The notes below the pieces were generated by a model. The model saw nothing but the letters and a program-made list of their open reading frames with translations. It was not told where the DNA came from and ran no database searches. This document shows positions 1 through 9,093 of a DNA stretch of 64,000 bases, piece by piece. The DNA lies in NCBI RefSeq assembly GCF_002632615.1, contig NZ_NITZ01000018.1, forward strand, positions 1 to 64,000, given 5' to 3'. The position numbers and the translations under genes are program-made. How positions within the stretch are numbered: the stretch's first letter is position 1; each line of letters starts with the position of its first letter. The DNA comes from Xenorhabdus miraniensis. GTDB taxonomy: Bacteria > Pseudomonadota > Gammaproteobacteria > Enterobacterales > Enterobacteriaceae.

Positions 1-83
1 AGTACTCTCTTTCGAAAATCTAAACTGTAGCCCATCTCGTGTTATGCCTTGTCGTCTAGGGTTTAGGTATTATGTCATATTAA

Positions 84-393
84 TATGATTTAGCTATATT
101 TGGTCCCCGAAATGATGAAATCTGCCGAAAACGCCTTGATTTATTGGCACATTTCAATATTCGTTTTATGACGACCGATAACTGGGGAAGTTATGCTCGG
201 GAAATTGAACCAGAAAAACATTTGGTGGGCAAAATTTTTACCCAGCGTTATAGAGCGACATAATCTTACTCTACGCATTCATATTAAACGATTAGCAAGA
301 AGAACTATTTGTCATTCACGCCCGATAGAAATTCATAAAAAACTTATTGGTACCTATATTGAAAAACATCATTATAACGCTTTAGAGTCATGA
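84..393 (+). pseudogene. IS1-family transposase remnant, C-terminal part, frameshifted
   Basis: From about base 84 one frame reads a typical IS1 InsB C-terminal half (GPRNDE..., then TTDNWGSYAREI, then HLVGKIFTQR). At about 245-247 an extra T shifts the frame, and the protein continues in another frame as IERHNLTLR, IKRLARRTICHSRPIEIHKK and IGTYIEKHHY, ending at 391-393. A stop at 81-83 closes the first frame on the left, so the N-terminal half is missing and no complete IS ends are visible. The fragment can no longer encode an active transposase. The family is recognised from memory of IS1 sequences. Confidence 0.85.
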
Positions 394-425
394 CCCTATA
401 TTTGTATAAATTTCATGTTATCCTA

Positions 426-1526
426 TCAAACCCCAAGTAAATCAAATTGTTTTATCACCATTACTATCCTTTCAACATCGTTGTTCGAAAGATGGTGGTG
501 ACAAGGAATAGTGAGAATCTCTCTCGCTAAACGTTCAGTAGTGGGAAGAATTATATGGGGTTGGCTACGCAGCCATGCTTGCTGTCGATGAATCGGTATT
601 GGATAGTGTATAGCCGCTTCAATACCATGTTTAGCTAGGTGCTGCTGTAGTTTGTCTCGGTTTTTTGATTTCACAACATAATGATAATAAGCGTTCCCCG
701 GTTTTCCCGTCCCTAGATCCATTCCAGTTGTTGTATTGAATAATTCCTTATCATAGAAAGCTGAAATTTCTTTGCGACGTTGTAGCCACCGATCTAGGTA
801 CTGAGTTTTAGTATTTAATACCACCGCTTGTAGAGTATCAAGACGCGAATTCATACCAAATAAGACAGATTCATTGCGTGTCTGCAATCCGTGATTACGA
901 GCAAGTTTTGCATATTCAGCGATCTTCGGGTTAGTAGTGATGAGAACTCCACCATCACCAAAACTTCCCAGTGTTTTCAATGGGTGTAGTGAAAAAGCTG
1001 CAGCATCACCTAATGTACCAACCTGTAGGCCATTTATAGTGGTTCCAATAGCTTGGGCACAATCTTCAATAACAGATACCCCCCTCATGCGACACAACGT
1101 GACAATAGGGACAATATCTACAGGTCGCCCACGCAAATAAACGGGTATAACAGCTTTTGTGCGGTCGGTAAGTAGAGGAGCAATGGTGTCAACGTTAATA
1201 AGTTCATCATCTCCAACATCAGCAAGAACAGGTTTAGCACCAACCGCAACTATTGCCCCGACTGTTGCTATAAACGTGTTAGCACAAGTGATGACTTCAT
1301 CACCCGGCCCCACTCCTAAAGCTTGCAATGCAAGTAGCAGAGCATCTGTACCGGAGTTAAGCGCTATGGCATGTGTTCCTCCGCAACATTGTGACATCCA
1401 TTTTTCTAATCTTGAAACCTCTTCACCCAAAACAAAATCGCCGGTTGCCAAAATGTCTTGCCACTGTTTGAAGATTTGTTCGGATAGGTCGAGCGCCTGC
1501 TCTTGAATATTGTTGCATTTAATCAT
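426..1526 (-). CDS. DegT/DnrJ/EryC1/StrS-family PLP aminotransferase
   Basis: A 366-residue fold-type I PLP enzyme of the DegT/StrS group, which usually aminates a keto group on a nucleotide-linked sugar or an inosose using Glu or Gln as donor. Visible motifs are NSGTDALLLAL near residue 60, the pathway-typical VIPVYLRGRP and VIEDCAQAIG stretches, and HPLKTLGSFGDGG with the Schiff-base lysine at about residue 184. The length is normal for the family and no transmembrane segment is seen. It is the last gene of the eight-gene minus-strand operon, 11 bp behind the exporter gene. Together with the epimerase and nucleotidylyltransferase upstream it suggests an amino-sugar or aminocyclitol product. 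The exact substrate cannot be read from the sequence. Confidence 0.85.
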   Translation of the reverse strand: MIKCNNIQEQALDLSEQIFKQWQDILATGDFVLGEEVSRLEKWMSQCCGGTHAIALNSGTDALLLALQALGVGPGDEVITCANTFIATVGAIVAVGAKPVLADVGDDELINVDTIAPLLTDRTKAVIPVYLRGRPVDIVPIVTLCRMRGVSVIEDCAQAIGTTINGLQVGTLGDAAAFSLHPLKTLGSFGDGGVLITTNPKIAEYAKLARNHGLQTRNESVLFGMNSRLDTLQAVVLNTKTQYLDRWLQRRKEISAFYDKELFNTTTGMDLGTGKPGNAYYHYVVKSKNRDKLQQHLAKHGIEAAIHYPIPIHRQQAWLRSQPHIILPTTERLAREILTIPCHHHLSNNDVERIVMVIKQFDLLGV

Positions 1527-1537
1527 ATCACGGCCTT

Positions 1538-2752
1538 TTAGATTTTTCGTGTGACAGCAACAAGTGCGATGGCAGAGATTCCAATAGCACTGACGATTGC
1601 AGTCAGTATCAACGTTTCAGAATATCCGACCGTTGCACCGATGATTCCTGCTCCAAGATAAATGAATGGATGTGCGCCACTGGTAACAAAGGTATCGACA
1701 GCTACAACTTTTCCAAGGTCTTTTTCCGGAGAGAGGATTTGCATAGACGTTGCCCAACCAGTAAGCCAAGATGCTTCAACAATTCCAACAAACATTGCTC
1801 CCAGAATTACCATCCAAGCTAAGCCACCCATACCCAATAAAAGCATTGCACTACAGAGAAATAAACCACAGATCACAGCAAGAAGTATCAGGCGCTGATG
1901 ACCGGCAGTAAGTACCGTAACAACGGATCCAATACATGCACCAGCCCCCGAAGCTGCTAGGCAAAATCCCCACATTGTATCGCTAAATTGATCGCTGATT
2001 GCATATGGGGCGACGACTAAGAAAATTGGAAAACACAATACATTCAGGATCAAAGTAGCGATAAACCCGAGTAACAAAACAGAGTTACCAGTAATAACTG
2101 TGATGCCGTTCAATACCTCTCGTATGGAGAATTTATCGTCGGAGTTGCGAGTCCCGATATCAGGTATCAGGGCAGTAAAAAGAGCCGCGGCGAAAAACGT
2201 AATACCATCAATCAATATTCCCCATACAGGATCCCATAATATGATCACAACGCCTACTGTGGCAGGGAAGACCACAGCCACAAAGTTATCAACAAAATTC
2301 ATGGCTCCGTTCCCTGCGACTAAGGCTTGCTTGGGTAGTAAATTCACGAGCAGAACTTGAGCACATGGTCGAAAAATACCAATTCCAATACCAAATATTA
2401 AATAGGCAAGTACTAATCCCCACCATGGTGCGCTTAACACCAGCAACATAGTTACAACAACTTGTGCCAATCCTCTGACGGTATCTGTCGCGATAAGAAT
2501 ATGCTTTGGTGACTTTCTGTCTGCCAACAACCCACCAGCGACAGCGCCAATGACCGCCCCCAACCCTACCGCAGCCATGACAACTCCGAAAACTTCTCCA
2601 CTAAGTTTGGCATGGATCAGAGCAACTGGAAGAGCTGCCAAACAGACTGCATCACCAATCATTGACAAACCTTGACCAATAAGTAATTTTCGGAATGATG
2701 GAGAGCGTAACACCTCGGAATAAGGTGATGCGTGTTCAGCGAATGAAGTCAT
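1538..2752 (-). CDS. MFS transporter, probable small-molecule exporter
   Basis: A 404-residue hydrophobic protein with about 12 membrane spans and the loop 2-3 motif GGLLADRKSPKH, which is the major facilitator signature G-x-L-x-D-R. It resembles the EntS/MFS_3 type of efflux carrier. I choose the ATG at 2752 (protein starts MTSFAEHASPYSE): it overlaps the stop of the upstream phosphorylase gene as ATGA, the usual sign of translational coupling. A longer open frame extends upstream to 2905 but runs inside the phosphorylase gene and has no membrane character. Its place in the operon suggests it exports the product of the neighbouring sugar-modifying enzymes. Confidence 0.8.
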   Translation of the reverse strand: MTSFAEHASPYSEVLRSPSFRKLLIGQGLSMIGDAVCLAALPVALIHAKLSGEVFGVVMAAVGLGAVIGAVAGGLLADRKSPKHILIATDTVRGLAQVVVTMLLVLSAPWWGLVLAYLIFGIGIGIFRPCAQVLLVNLLPKQALVAGNGAMNFVDNFVAVVFPATVGVVIILWDPVWGILIDGITFFAAALFTALIPDIGTRNSDDKFSIREVLNGITVITGNSVLLLGFIATLILNVLCFPIFLVVAPYAISDQFSDTMWGFCLAASGAGACIGSVVTVLTAGHQRLILLAVICGLFLCSAMLLLGMGGLAWMVILGAMFVGIVEASWLTGWATSMQILSPEKDLGKVVAVDTFVTSGAHPFIYLGAGIIGATVGYSETLILTAIVSAIGISAIALVAVTRKI

Positions 2753-5004
2753 TCTGTTTCTCCGCAAATATAGATGCGCCCATCGGAGCAAGATGTGGTA
2801 GTGAGTTTCTTCTCCCCACGATAGATGTCCACGATACCATCTGCAAGTACAGTGATCATAAGTCGTTGTCCACGGAAATAAATTACGAACCGATAGGAAT
2901 TCCAATCAGATGGTAATCGGGGGCAAAGATAAAGTCTTTCATCATCAACACGAAGTCCAGCTAAACCTTCAACAAGCCCTTGCCATGCACCCGCATAAGC
3001 CGACAAATGCAATCCATTGTTGTAATTTAATATGGGCGTGAAATCCAGATTATAACGACTTGCACGTGATATAAAATCGGCACAATCATCTATCTTACCT
3101 ATGCCTGCGGCAAGCACTGCATGAGGGCCGTAGCTAAGTGACGATTCATGAACAGTACGAGGCTCATAGAAGTTGAATGTCACTCGCTTCACTTCATCAG
3201 AGAAATCATCGGGAAACAGAGACATGAGAAGAACAATATCGGCCTGTTTTATGACCTTGGAAGTGAAGTTTCGCAGCTTTTCAGCAGAATATTGTTCACA
3301 TTCATCTATGAATTGCGGTCCACGTTTCTTTTCATTTCTTAGTTCAGTATCCTGAAGGATTGCGTACCCATCAAATTCCTCCGGAATAGAGACACCATCA
3401 ATAACCATCCAGGGAAGATAGACGTTTTCACTAATTGTTTTCCAATTTTTGACCTCAGTGACAGAAATCTCGGGGAAGAATCTGCAATTAATCAGCGAAA
3501 GTGCGAATTTGATGCACCATCTGAGAAGGTAGTTCGTAAAAAAGCTATTATCGACATGGTAATGATATTCATCTGGCCCCATTACCGAATTGATTACATA
3601 TGCCTGCTTTTTATCGGACCACTTAAATACTGATGCTGCAAATCTTGCACATTCAGCGACTATCTTATAACCACGAGTATTCATATAAACATCATCGTAG
3701 GTTACAGACCAGTATCTGTATAGGGCATAGCAGACATCTGCAGAAATGTGTAATACTTCATCGACACTCCACTCCCGCACGATATCAGCATCAGGATAAG
3801 AAAGGACATAATGAGGCCCATTTTCAGCACCATGATCATTAGAAGCCTCTGGGAAACGAGCTCCCAAAAATCCCGTAGATTTTGCAAATTCAATCGCTTT
3901 TTCCATACTGTGGTATCGGTAGTCAATAAGTGCTTTTGCTACACGAGGGTTATTCCAAGTCCAAAATATACATTTGTGGAGTTCAGTATCGAAAAAAGTC
4001 GCTCCTGAATGATAAGGGCTGGTCAAACCACGAGCTGGCGAAATAAAACCTGACTCATGGTTATATGCACCAATACCATGTTGTAGAAGTTGGAAAAGTG
4101 CATATTTAATACCAAGTTCAATGGGCTTATCGGACGCATCGATTGTCACATCATACTTTTTCCATAGTTTTCTCCACCTAGCCTGATGCTCATGCTGGGA
4201 GGAGATGAAGTTAAATGGCAGCGGAGATATCCCAAATCCTACACTGTCATTTTCTGAACGAACCTGCCAATGTATGAATAAAGGATGATGTTCATTCTGA
4301 GAAAAGTCGAAGGTTACAGATGTAGCACAGCTCTGCCCTAAGCATGACCATATGCTTGCACATCTGACAGAGAATAATTGAACATCATAGTACAGTTTTT
4401 GATCTCCGATCGCGACAATAGCGCTAAAACCATCTTTATTGGAATAACATTGATTAATGTCATAATGACGAGCGGCTAACCACGAAGCCGTGCCGAGATA
4501 TTCGTTGACTGCAGAAATATCAATTCCGTAGTCCAACCGTAATCGCCGTGGTCCAATTTCGGTGTTTATTTGACGTAATTCAATAACAGTTGAAACTTCA
4601 GGCTTATTGGGAACATCGATAAATTGCCTTACGATCAACTCAAATTCTCCTCCTCTTACGTACAAATACTCGGTGCTGGTAACAGATGCCGTATCGAGAG
4701 ATAAGAGAATTTTCGCAGCTCGCCCACTTTGGTGAATTGCTGGTTCACCTGTTTCAATATCATAGAGGCGGAGAATTCTTGGTGCTGGCAGTGATACTAT
4801 TTCACGTGAAACACCAACACCAGCTGTATATACTCTGTCCATAAGTAGCTGAACACGCTGAGCTCTTTCAGATGCTTCAGGCACACGCGGTCGCAGTCCC
4901 ATGAAACTATTAGCTAATGTTGTAATACATGAAACAAATGCTGACGAATCAGAGCTGACTTCGGATATATTTTCTTCTTTTCTTCCATAAGTGATTGTCA
5001 ACAT
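2749..5004 (-). CDS. Glycoside hydrolase family 65 protein (kojibiose/trehalose/maltose phosphorylase-like)
   Basis: A 751-residue cytosolic protein without signal peptide. Family 65 enzymes cleave alpha-glucosides with phosphate, inverting to beta-glucose 1-phosphate, and also run in reverse as disaccharide synthases. The hallmark MGPDEYHYHVDNSFFTN is present, with the general-acid Glu at about residue 479. Towards the C-terminus come the conserved QADIVLLMSLFPDDF and EPRTVHESSLS blocks, followed by the family's terminal beta-sandwich. I prefer the ATG at 5004 (MLTITYGRK) because AAGGAG lies six bases upstream; a start at 5034 has no such site. The gene overlaps the upstream epimerase by 7 bp. 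No glycosyltransferase is present in the operon, so this enzyme may do the glycosidic bond chemistry. Regiospecificity is not predictable. Confidence 0.85.
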   Translation of the reverse strand: MLTITYGRKEENISEVSSDSSAFVSCITTLANSFMGLRPRVPEASERAQRVQLLMDRVYTAGVGVSREIVSLPAPRILRLYDIETGEPAIHQSGRAAKILLSLDTASVTSTEYLYVRGGEFELIVRQFIDVPNKPEVSTVIELRQINTEIGPRRLRLDYGIDISAVNEYLGTASWLAARHYDINQCYSNKDGFSAIVAIGDQKLYYDVQLFSVRCASIWSCLGQSCATSVTFDFSQNEHHPLFIHWQVRSENDSVGFGISPLPFNFISSQHEHQARWRKLWKKYDVTIDASDKPIELGIKYALFQLLQHGIGAYNHESGFISPARGLTSPYHSGATFFDTELHKCIFWTWNNPRVAKALIDYRYHSMEKAIEFAKSTGFLGARFPEASNDHGAENGPHYVLSYPDADIVREWSVDEVLHISADVCYALYRYWSVTYDDVYMNTRGYKIVAECARFAASVFKWSDKKQAYVINSVMGPDEYHYHVDNSFFTNYLLRWCIKFALSLINCRFFPEISVTEVKNWKTISENVYLPWMVIDGVSIPEEFDGYAILQDTELRNEKKRGPQFIDECEQYSAEKLRNFTSKVIKQADIVLLMSLFPDDFSDEVKRVTFNFYEPRTVHESSLSYGPHAVLAAGIGKIDDCADFISRASRYNLDFTPILNYNNGLHLSAYAGAWQGLVEGLAGLRVDDERLYLCPRLPSDWNSYRFVIYFRGQRLMITVLADGIVDIYRGEKKLTTTSCSDGRIYICGETE

Positions 5005-6047
5005 GAAAGACTCCTTGACACATTGAAAGACCAATCCGTGTATTTCATATTCAGCATATTATGGTAGCAAGGGTCTCTAAGAACATTAGTGCTGTTAATA
5101 AACCAACCCGACTGCCACTTATCGCATATTTCCAAAACGGCATCTCGAATTGCATAAACAAATTGAAACCCTAATTCATTCTGTACTAAACGAGAGTCTA
5201 GTCGGTAAGATCTTGTGTCATTGGAAGCTGTTGTAGCAATAGATATATTAGTATTGAAATAGTGGTCAACAACATCTTTGACCTGCAATGCTATGTCGCT
5301 CACAGTGTGGTTCTCATAACCAACGTTAATAGCACGTCCATTGATTGAACCAAGAGAATCGCGTTGAATAAGTGTTGTATATAGACGAGTCAAATCGCCA
5401 ATATGGACATTAGGTCGATATTGATTCCCGCCAAAAACGGTAATTTTTCCTTGTGAAAGTGCACTGGCAGTCAAAATATTTACAGTCAAATCTAAACGTT
5501 GTCTGGGTGACCAACCGCAAACTGTTGCTGCTCTAATTGCAACGGTCTCAAAATCTGGGCTTGCCAGACTGAAAAGAACCGCCTCTCCTTCTGCCTTATA
5601 TCGGTTATAATCGGTTATGGGAACACAAGGCTGGCTTTCGTCAACGATAGGTTGATCATTTATACCGTAAACACTCGCTGATGATGCGTAGATAAAACGC
5701 CGACACCCAAGATTCTTGGCACTTGTCATGAGATGAGGAAGGCAAGCGATATTTATAGATCTACTGACTTCCGGATCTGAGTTAAAACTAGGGTCATTTG
5801 CTACCGCAGCAAGGTGTACTACTGTTGTTACTCCCTGTAATGAATCTTCAACAATCGTTTTATCACGAATATCACCCTTAATGAACTCCAGATGGGGATG
5901 CTCAAGAAAGAGGCTAAGTCCGTTAGGAAAAAATTGGGCATCCAATACCCTAACTTTATAGCCTGCCGCCAATAACTTAGGCACCAGTCGCGACCCTATA
6001 TATCCTGCTCCACCGGTTACAAGAATCGTTTCATATTTGGTTTGCAT
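4998..6047 (-). CDS. NAD-dependent epimerase/dehydratase (extended SDR)
   Basis: A 349-residue extended short-chain dehydrogenase. The Rossmann motif GGAGYIGSRLVP lies near residues 12-23, the acidic NAD-selecting region is RVLDAQFF, the active-site Ser region is YASSASVYG, and the catalytic YxxxK is present as YNRYK. Such proteins act on nucleotide-sugars (GalE, RmlB and WbpP relatives) as epimerases, dehydratases or reductases. The length fits. The start at 6047 follows AAGGAAATGAT, and the gap to the HAD gene is 9 bp. In this operon it would modify the sugar that the nucleotidylyltransferase activates and supply the keto group for the DegT aminotransferase. Which of the three reactions it performs is open. 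Confidence 0.85.
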   Translation of the reverse strand: MQTKYETILVTGGAGYIGSRLVPKLLAAGYKVRVLDAQFFPNGLSLFLEHPHLEFIKGDIRDKTIVEDSLQGVTTVVHLAAVANDPSFNSDPEVSRSINIACLPHLMTSAKNLGCRRFIYASSASVYGINDQPIVDESQPCVPITDYNRYKAEGEAVLFSLASPDFETVAIRAATVCGWSPRQRLDLTVNILTASALSQGKITVFGGNQYRPNVHIGDLTRLYTTLIQRDSLGSINGRAINVGYENHTVSDIALQVKDVVDHYFNTNISIATTASNDTRSYRLDSRLVQNELGFQFVYAIRDAVLEICDKWQSGWFINSTNVLRDPCYHNMLNMKYTDWSFNVSRSLSC

Positions 6048-6056
6048 ATCATTTCC

Positions 6057-6722
6057 TTATATTGTGTCGACAATAGGAATAGTGATGTCATTGAGAGATG
6101 GGATAATAAAAGCGCGTTGGTCGGTAGCTATAGGCAGGAGTTCATTGCGGTGGATCTGATAAGCTCTGATTCCTAGATTACAGGCTACGTCAACAGAATG
6201 TGGAGAATCATCAATAAGCGTGACATTCATTGAAGAATGCTCTTCAATGAGAGATAAGAACAACTTCTCTCGAGTCTGATTTTGCTCTTGCCGTACTACG
6301 TTTTGTTGATTGAGTGATATGCCTTCCTTACGCAGCATGTCATCAAATAGGGAAGATGCATTTTGTGAAGCCGTGTAAAATTTAACCATCTGTTGTGACA
6401 ATTCTACTCGCTTTAAGAGTCGCAGTGCATCGTCGAAAAGTCGGGCGTATACAGAAAGCCGAAGAAATTCGGCCTGTTTGATTTCCGCAAGTATACTTAT
6501 GCTGCTACTATTTAGATTATCCTGCTCCGAAAGCAATCCTGCCTTTTTTAATTCCAAAAGGCGGGAAGCACCTTCTAATCGCGGTCGTCCTGCGATATTA
6601 GCAAGATATTCTTCATGAGTAAGTTCTTTTAGCCCGAACTGATGGGCAGCGTTACGCCAAGCTTCGTAGTGCGGAGTATCAAGAAGTGTTCCGTCGAGAT
6701 CAATCAATAGAAGTGCTTGCAT
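6057..6722 (-). CDS. HAD-superfamily hydrolase (probable sugar phosphatase)
   Basis: A 221-residue protein with the HAD motif I DLDGTLLD at residues 8-15 (nucleophile Asp8, acid/base Asp10), a helical cap region, a Lys-containing middle part, and motif IV LIDDSPHSVDVACNLG near residue 170. These proteins dephosphorylate small phosphorylated metabolites, or act as beta-phosphoglucomutases. The second role is worth noting because the neighbouring GH65 enzyme yields beta-glucose 1-phosphate, but the diagnostic mutase residues are not clear to me. It is third from the middle of the operon, with a 17 bp gap to the upstream nucleotidylyltransferase gene and GTGGAG as ribosome binding site. Confidence 0.75.
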   Translation of the reverse strand: MQALLLIDLDGTLLDTPHYEAWRNAAHQFGLKELTHEEYLANIAGRPRLEGASRLLELKKAGLLSEQDNLNSSSISILAEIKQAEFLRLSVYARLFDDALRLLKRVELSQQMVKFYTASQNASSLFDDMLRKEGISLNQQNVVRQEQNQTREKLFLSLIEEHSSMNVTLIDDSPHSVDVACNLGIRAYQIHRNELLPIATDQRAFIIPSLNDITIPIVDTI

Positions 6723-6739
6723 TATGGCTCCACTATTTC

Positions 6740-7231
6740 TTAAGTGTTTGACATACTTTTGCCCATAATTATTTTTGCGATCCTAGAAGTTGAATCCATT
6801 ACCTTATCGTCAGTGAAAGCTATACTCCCCCCATTGCTTTCAACAAATACTCGTTCTGCATTCAATCTTAAATCTGTACTGGCGCCATAATCTGCACCTT
6901 TAAAAAACACATGAGGACGAAGAACAGAGAGAATAAACTCGGCAGTCGGTGAATCACTCACTATCACATGATGACAATAGCGAATCGACTCCATGAATTT
7001 AGCGCGATGATAATCGGAAAAAATGGGGCGATCAGAACCTTTGTTGACATACTTATCAGCTGTAATTGACACGAAAAGACGATCAACCAGTGAATTTGCC
7101 TGTCGTAAATGATGTATATGACCAATATGGACGATATCAAAGCATCCGTGACATAATCCAATTATCAGACCATCTTCTCGATAACCTTCAGCAAGCTCTT
7201 CTAGCTCTGTAATGCTGTTCAATATGGTCAT
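6740..7231 (-). CDS. HIGH-motif nucleotidylyltransferase (cytidylyl/adenylyltransferase-like)
   Basis: A 163-residue member of the nucleotidylyltransferase superfamily, related to the C-terminal domain of HldE/RfaE and to glycerol-3-phosphate cytidylyltransferase. The core is GCFDIVHIGHIHHLRQA, with the catalytic HxGH at residues 35-38 (HIGH). It is followed by the usual VSITADKYVNKG substrate loop and FSDYHRAKFMESIRY. It would join a sugar or polyol phosphate to CMP or AMP, releasing pyrophosphate. A strong AGGAGG site precedes the ATG at 7231. With the HAD phosphatase, the epimerase and two aminotransferases it forms a set for making an activated amino-sugar or similar unit. Nucleotide preference is not determinable here. 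Confidence 0.8.
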   Translation of the reverse strand: MTILNSITELEELAEGYREDGLIIGLCHGCFDIVHIGHIHHLRQANSLVDRLFVSITADKYVNKGSDRPIFSDYHRAKFMESIRYCHHVIVSDSPTAEFILSVLRPHVFFKGADYGASTDLRLNAERVFVESNGGSIAFTDDKVMDSTSRIAKIIMGKSMSNT

Positions 7232-7242
7232 ACCTGCGCCTC

Positions 7243-7740
7243 CTATGAAATAAGATATTTTGCCATTATGTTCAGATGCTCAGATGTTCCCCAATAATCT
7301 GGAATTTGCCCGACTATTTGGAATCCATTACGAAGATGAAAGAGGTATGCAGCACGTTCTTTATCAATGTTACCGATATCCAGACACAGGTATTTTTTCT
7401 TGAGACTTAACGCGAATGCCTCAATTTCGCTATAGAGCAAAGAAGCGATACCGTATCGACGATAACTTTGATCAACAACCAACCAGTCAGCCCAGAGAAC
7501 ATTCTTTGATGATATTGATCCCGGACCGCACCCCATTGTCCCGATAATTACCTCCCTTTCAGTTGCAACAAACCGAATCTCCTCTTGATGCGGATTTTCC
7601 AATTCACGCATGAATTGAATACTCGCAGCTTGGGTTAGATCATCCTCAGAATCAATTTGTGATATAAGCTTAAGGACAGCATCCATATCAGAAATGTTAA
7701 AACGCCGAATAAAAATTGTTTGTGTGTCTTTAATTGCCAT
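7243..7740 (-). CDS. GNAT-family N-acetyltransferase
   Basis: A 165-residue single GNAT domain. The acetyl-CoA binding part is seen as WADWLVVDQSYRRYGIASLLYSEIEAFA, with R-R-x-G-I-A as the pyrophosphate loop, followed by a C-terminal DKERAAYLFHLRNGFQ typical of motif B. It probably acylates an amino group created by one of the two aminotransferases of the operon, as in biosynthesis or self-protection; that link is inferred. The start overlaps the end of the upstream aminomutase-like gene by 11 bp, and there is an 11 bp gap to the following gene. Confidence 0.8.
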   Translation of the reverse strand: MAIKDTQTIFIRRFNISDMDAVLKLISQIDSEDDLTQAASIQFMRELENPHQEEIRFVATEREVIIGTMGCGPGSISSKNVLWADWLVVDQSYRRYGIASLLYSEIEAFALSLKKKYLCLDIGNIDKERAAYLFHLRNGFQIVGQIPDYWGTSEHLNIMAKYLIS

Positions 7741-9043
7741 GATATTTCAGCCTAGTCAAAGCAGAGTCCAGCCGATCACATGCGCTATCGATCATCTCGA
7801 CAGTATGCAAAGCAGATAAAGTCACGGGTTCAGGGCAATATGTTAGAGGCAATAGAAATCCGTATAACTTATATTCTGTTGATAGCATACGGAATAACTC
7901 ATGAGCGAATTTCACAGGGTAGGTATGTTCTATATCTTTCATTGTTCTTGGGCGCATTGAAGACCCGATATGAACCCCAATTCTTCCACCATAACCATCA
8001 ATATGACAGGGAATATTGTGCCGATTAAATATTTCCCTCATATTTTTTATGAGTTGGCTTTCCAAATTTGCAACATGTTGATAGATAGTGCCATCTTCTA
8101 AGTGCTCGATAACTGCCAAGGCGGCAGAAACTGACAGGTATCTCCCCGTATTTGTGCCACTTATCTGCACAGGCCCACGTGGAGAGATCATATCCATGTA
8201 TTCAGCTTTTCCAGCGATTCCTGCTATCGGCATTCCAGCACCAAATGCCTTACCATAGGTCGCTATATCAGGAATGACACCATACTCTTTCTGAGCCCCG
8301 CCAATATTTTCCCGAAATCCTGTTAGAATTTCATCAAAGATCAGTAATACCTTATGCTTTGTCGCGAGTACACGCAAATTTTGGAGAAATCCCTCATCCG
8401 GTTTGATACAACCGATATTTAGAGCCACAGGTTCGAGAATGACCCCTGCAACATCGTCAGAGTATGTCTCAAATGCTTTCTGCACTGCATTTAGATCGTT
8501 CCATGGCAATGATACAGTTAATTGGCCCAATTCGGCAGGAATACCAGTAGTACCTTCAAGACGTTCTAGCTCACCATTTGCGAAAACTACACCACTTCGT
8601 GGAGAAGAGTCTATATTCCATGCAAGAGTATCATTTAATCCATGAAAGTGACCTTCAAACTTAAAGATAATGCGTTTACCTGTTGCAGCTCGAGCTATTC
8701 GTGTTGCATACATAGTGGCTTCTAGTCCCGAATTTACAAGGCGTAATTTTTCTGCACACGGAACCACAGCACAGAAACGTTCACTCAACAACTGATGTTC
8801 TTCAGTTTCATATTGTTGAAGAAAACCACGTGATAATGCATGAGTAATAGACTTTCGTATAACAGAGCTATCATGGCCAAGAAAACATGACCCCCACCCC
8901 ATAATATAATCGTCGTACCATTCGCCTGATAATAGCTGTATCCTAGGACCAGAAGCATTACGAATTTGTATTGGTCCGATAACAGATAAATGATTCCAAC
9001 CAGATAATACGTTACCTACGCGTGTTTCGTTAATTTCTGTCAT
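7730..9043 (-). CDS. Class III PLP enzyme, glutamate-1-semialdehyde aminomutase-like
   Basis: A 437-residue class III aminotransferase most like HemL. Motifs seen are GSCFLGHDSS near the N-terminus, RLVNSGLEATMYATRIARAATG (phosphate-binding region), LIFDEILTGFRE with the cofactor-binding Asp, and TYGKAFGAGMPIAG with the PLP lysine at residue 265, the same number as in HemL as I remember it. It is the first gene of the minus-strand operon, with GAGGA upstream of the ATG at 9043. It is unlikely to be the cell's tetrapyrrole HemL, because its context is a sugar/nucleotide operon and several HemL core stretches differ. Related HemL-like enzymes occur in secondary-metabolite and surface-polysaccharide clusters. 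Its substrate is unknown. Confidence 0.8.
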   Translation of the reverse strand: MTEINETRVGNVLSGWNHLSVIGPIQIRNASGPRIQLLSGEWYDDYIMGWGSCFLGHDSSVIRKSITHALSRGFLQQYETEEHQLLSERFCAVVPCAEKLRLVNSGLEATMYATRIARAATGKRIIFKFEGHFHGLNDTLAWNIDSSPRSGVVFANGELERLEGTTGIPAELGQLTVSLPWNDLNAVQKAFETYSDDVAGVILEPVALNIGCIKPDEGFLQNLRVLATKHKVLLIFDEILTGFRENIGGAQKEYGVIPDIATYGKAFGAGMPIAGIAGKAEYMDMISPRGPVQISGTNTGRYLSVSAALAVIEHLEDGTIYQHVANLESQLIKNMREIFNRHNIPCHIDGYGGRIGVHIGSSMRPRTMKDIEHTYPVKFAHELFRMLSTEYKLYGFLLPLTYCPEPVTLSALHTVEMIDSACDRLDSALTRLKYHGN

Positions 9044-9093
9044 TATAATTCCTCATAAAAATCTCCAAATAACTATATGGACACCGACCTAAT

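Noticed and set aside
2753..2905. Extended N-terminus for the MFS transporter
   Set aside because: The extra 51 residues lie in another frame of the phosphorylase gene, are not membrane-like, and the ATGA overlap at 2749-2752 gives a better start.
7730..9043. Assignment of the class III PLP enzyme as the housekeeping hemL
   Set aside because: It is the first gene of a sugar-type operon and, apart from the PLP core, its sequence departs from HemL. Enterobacteria keep hemL elsewhere.
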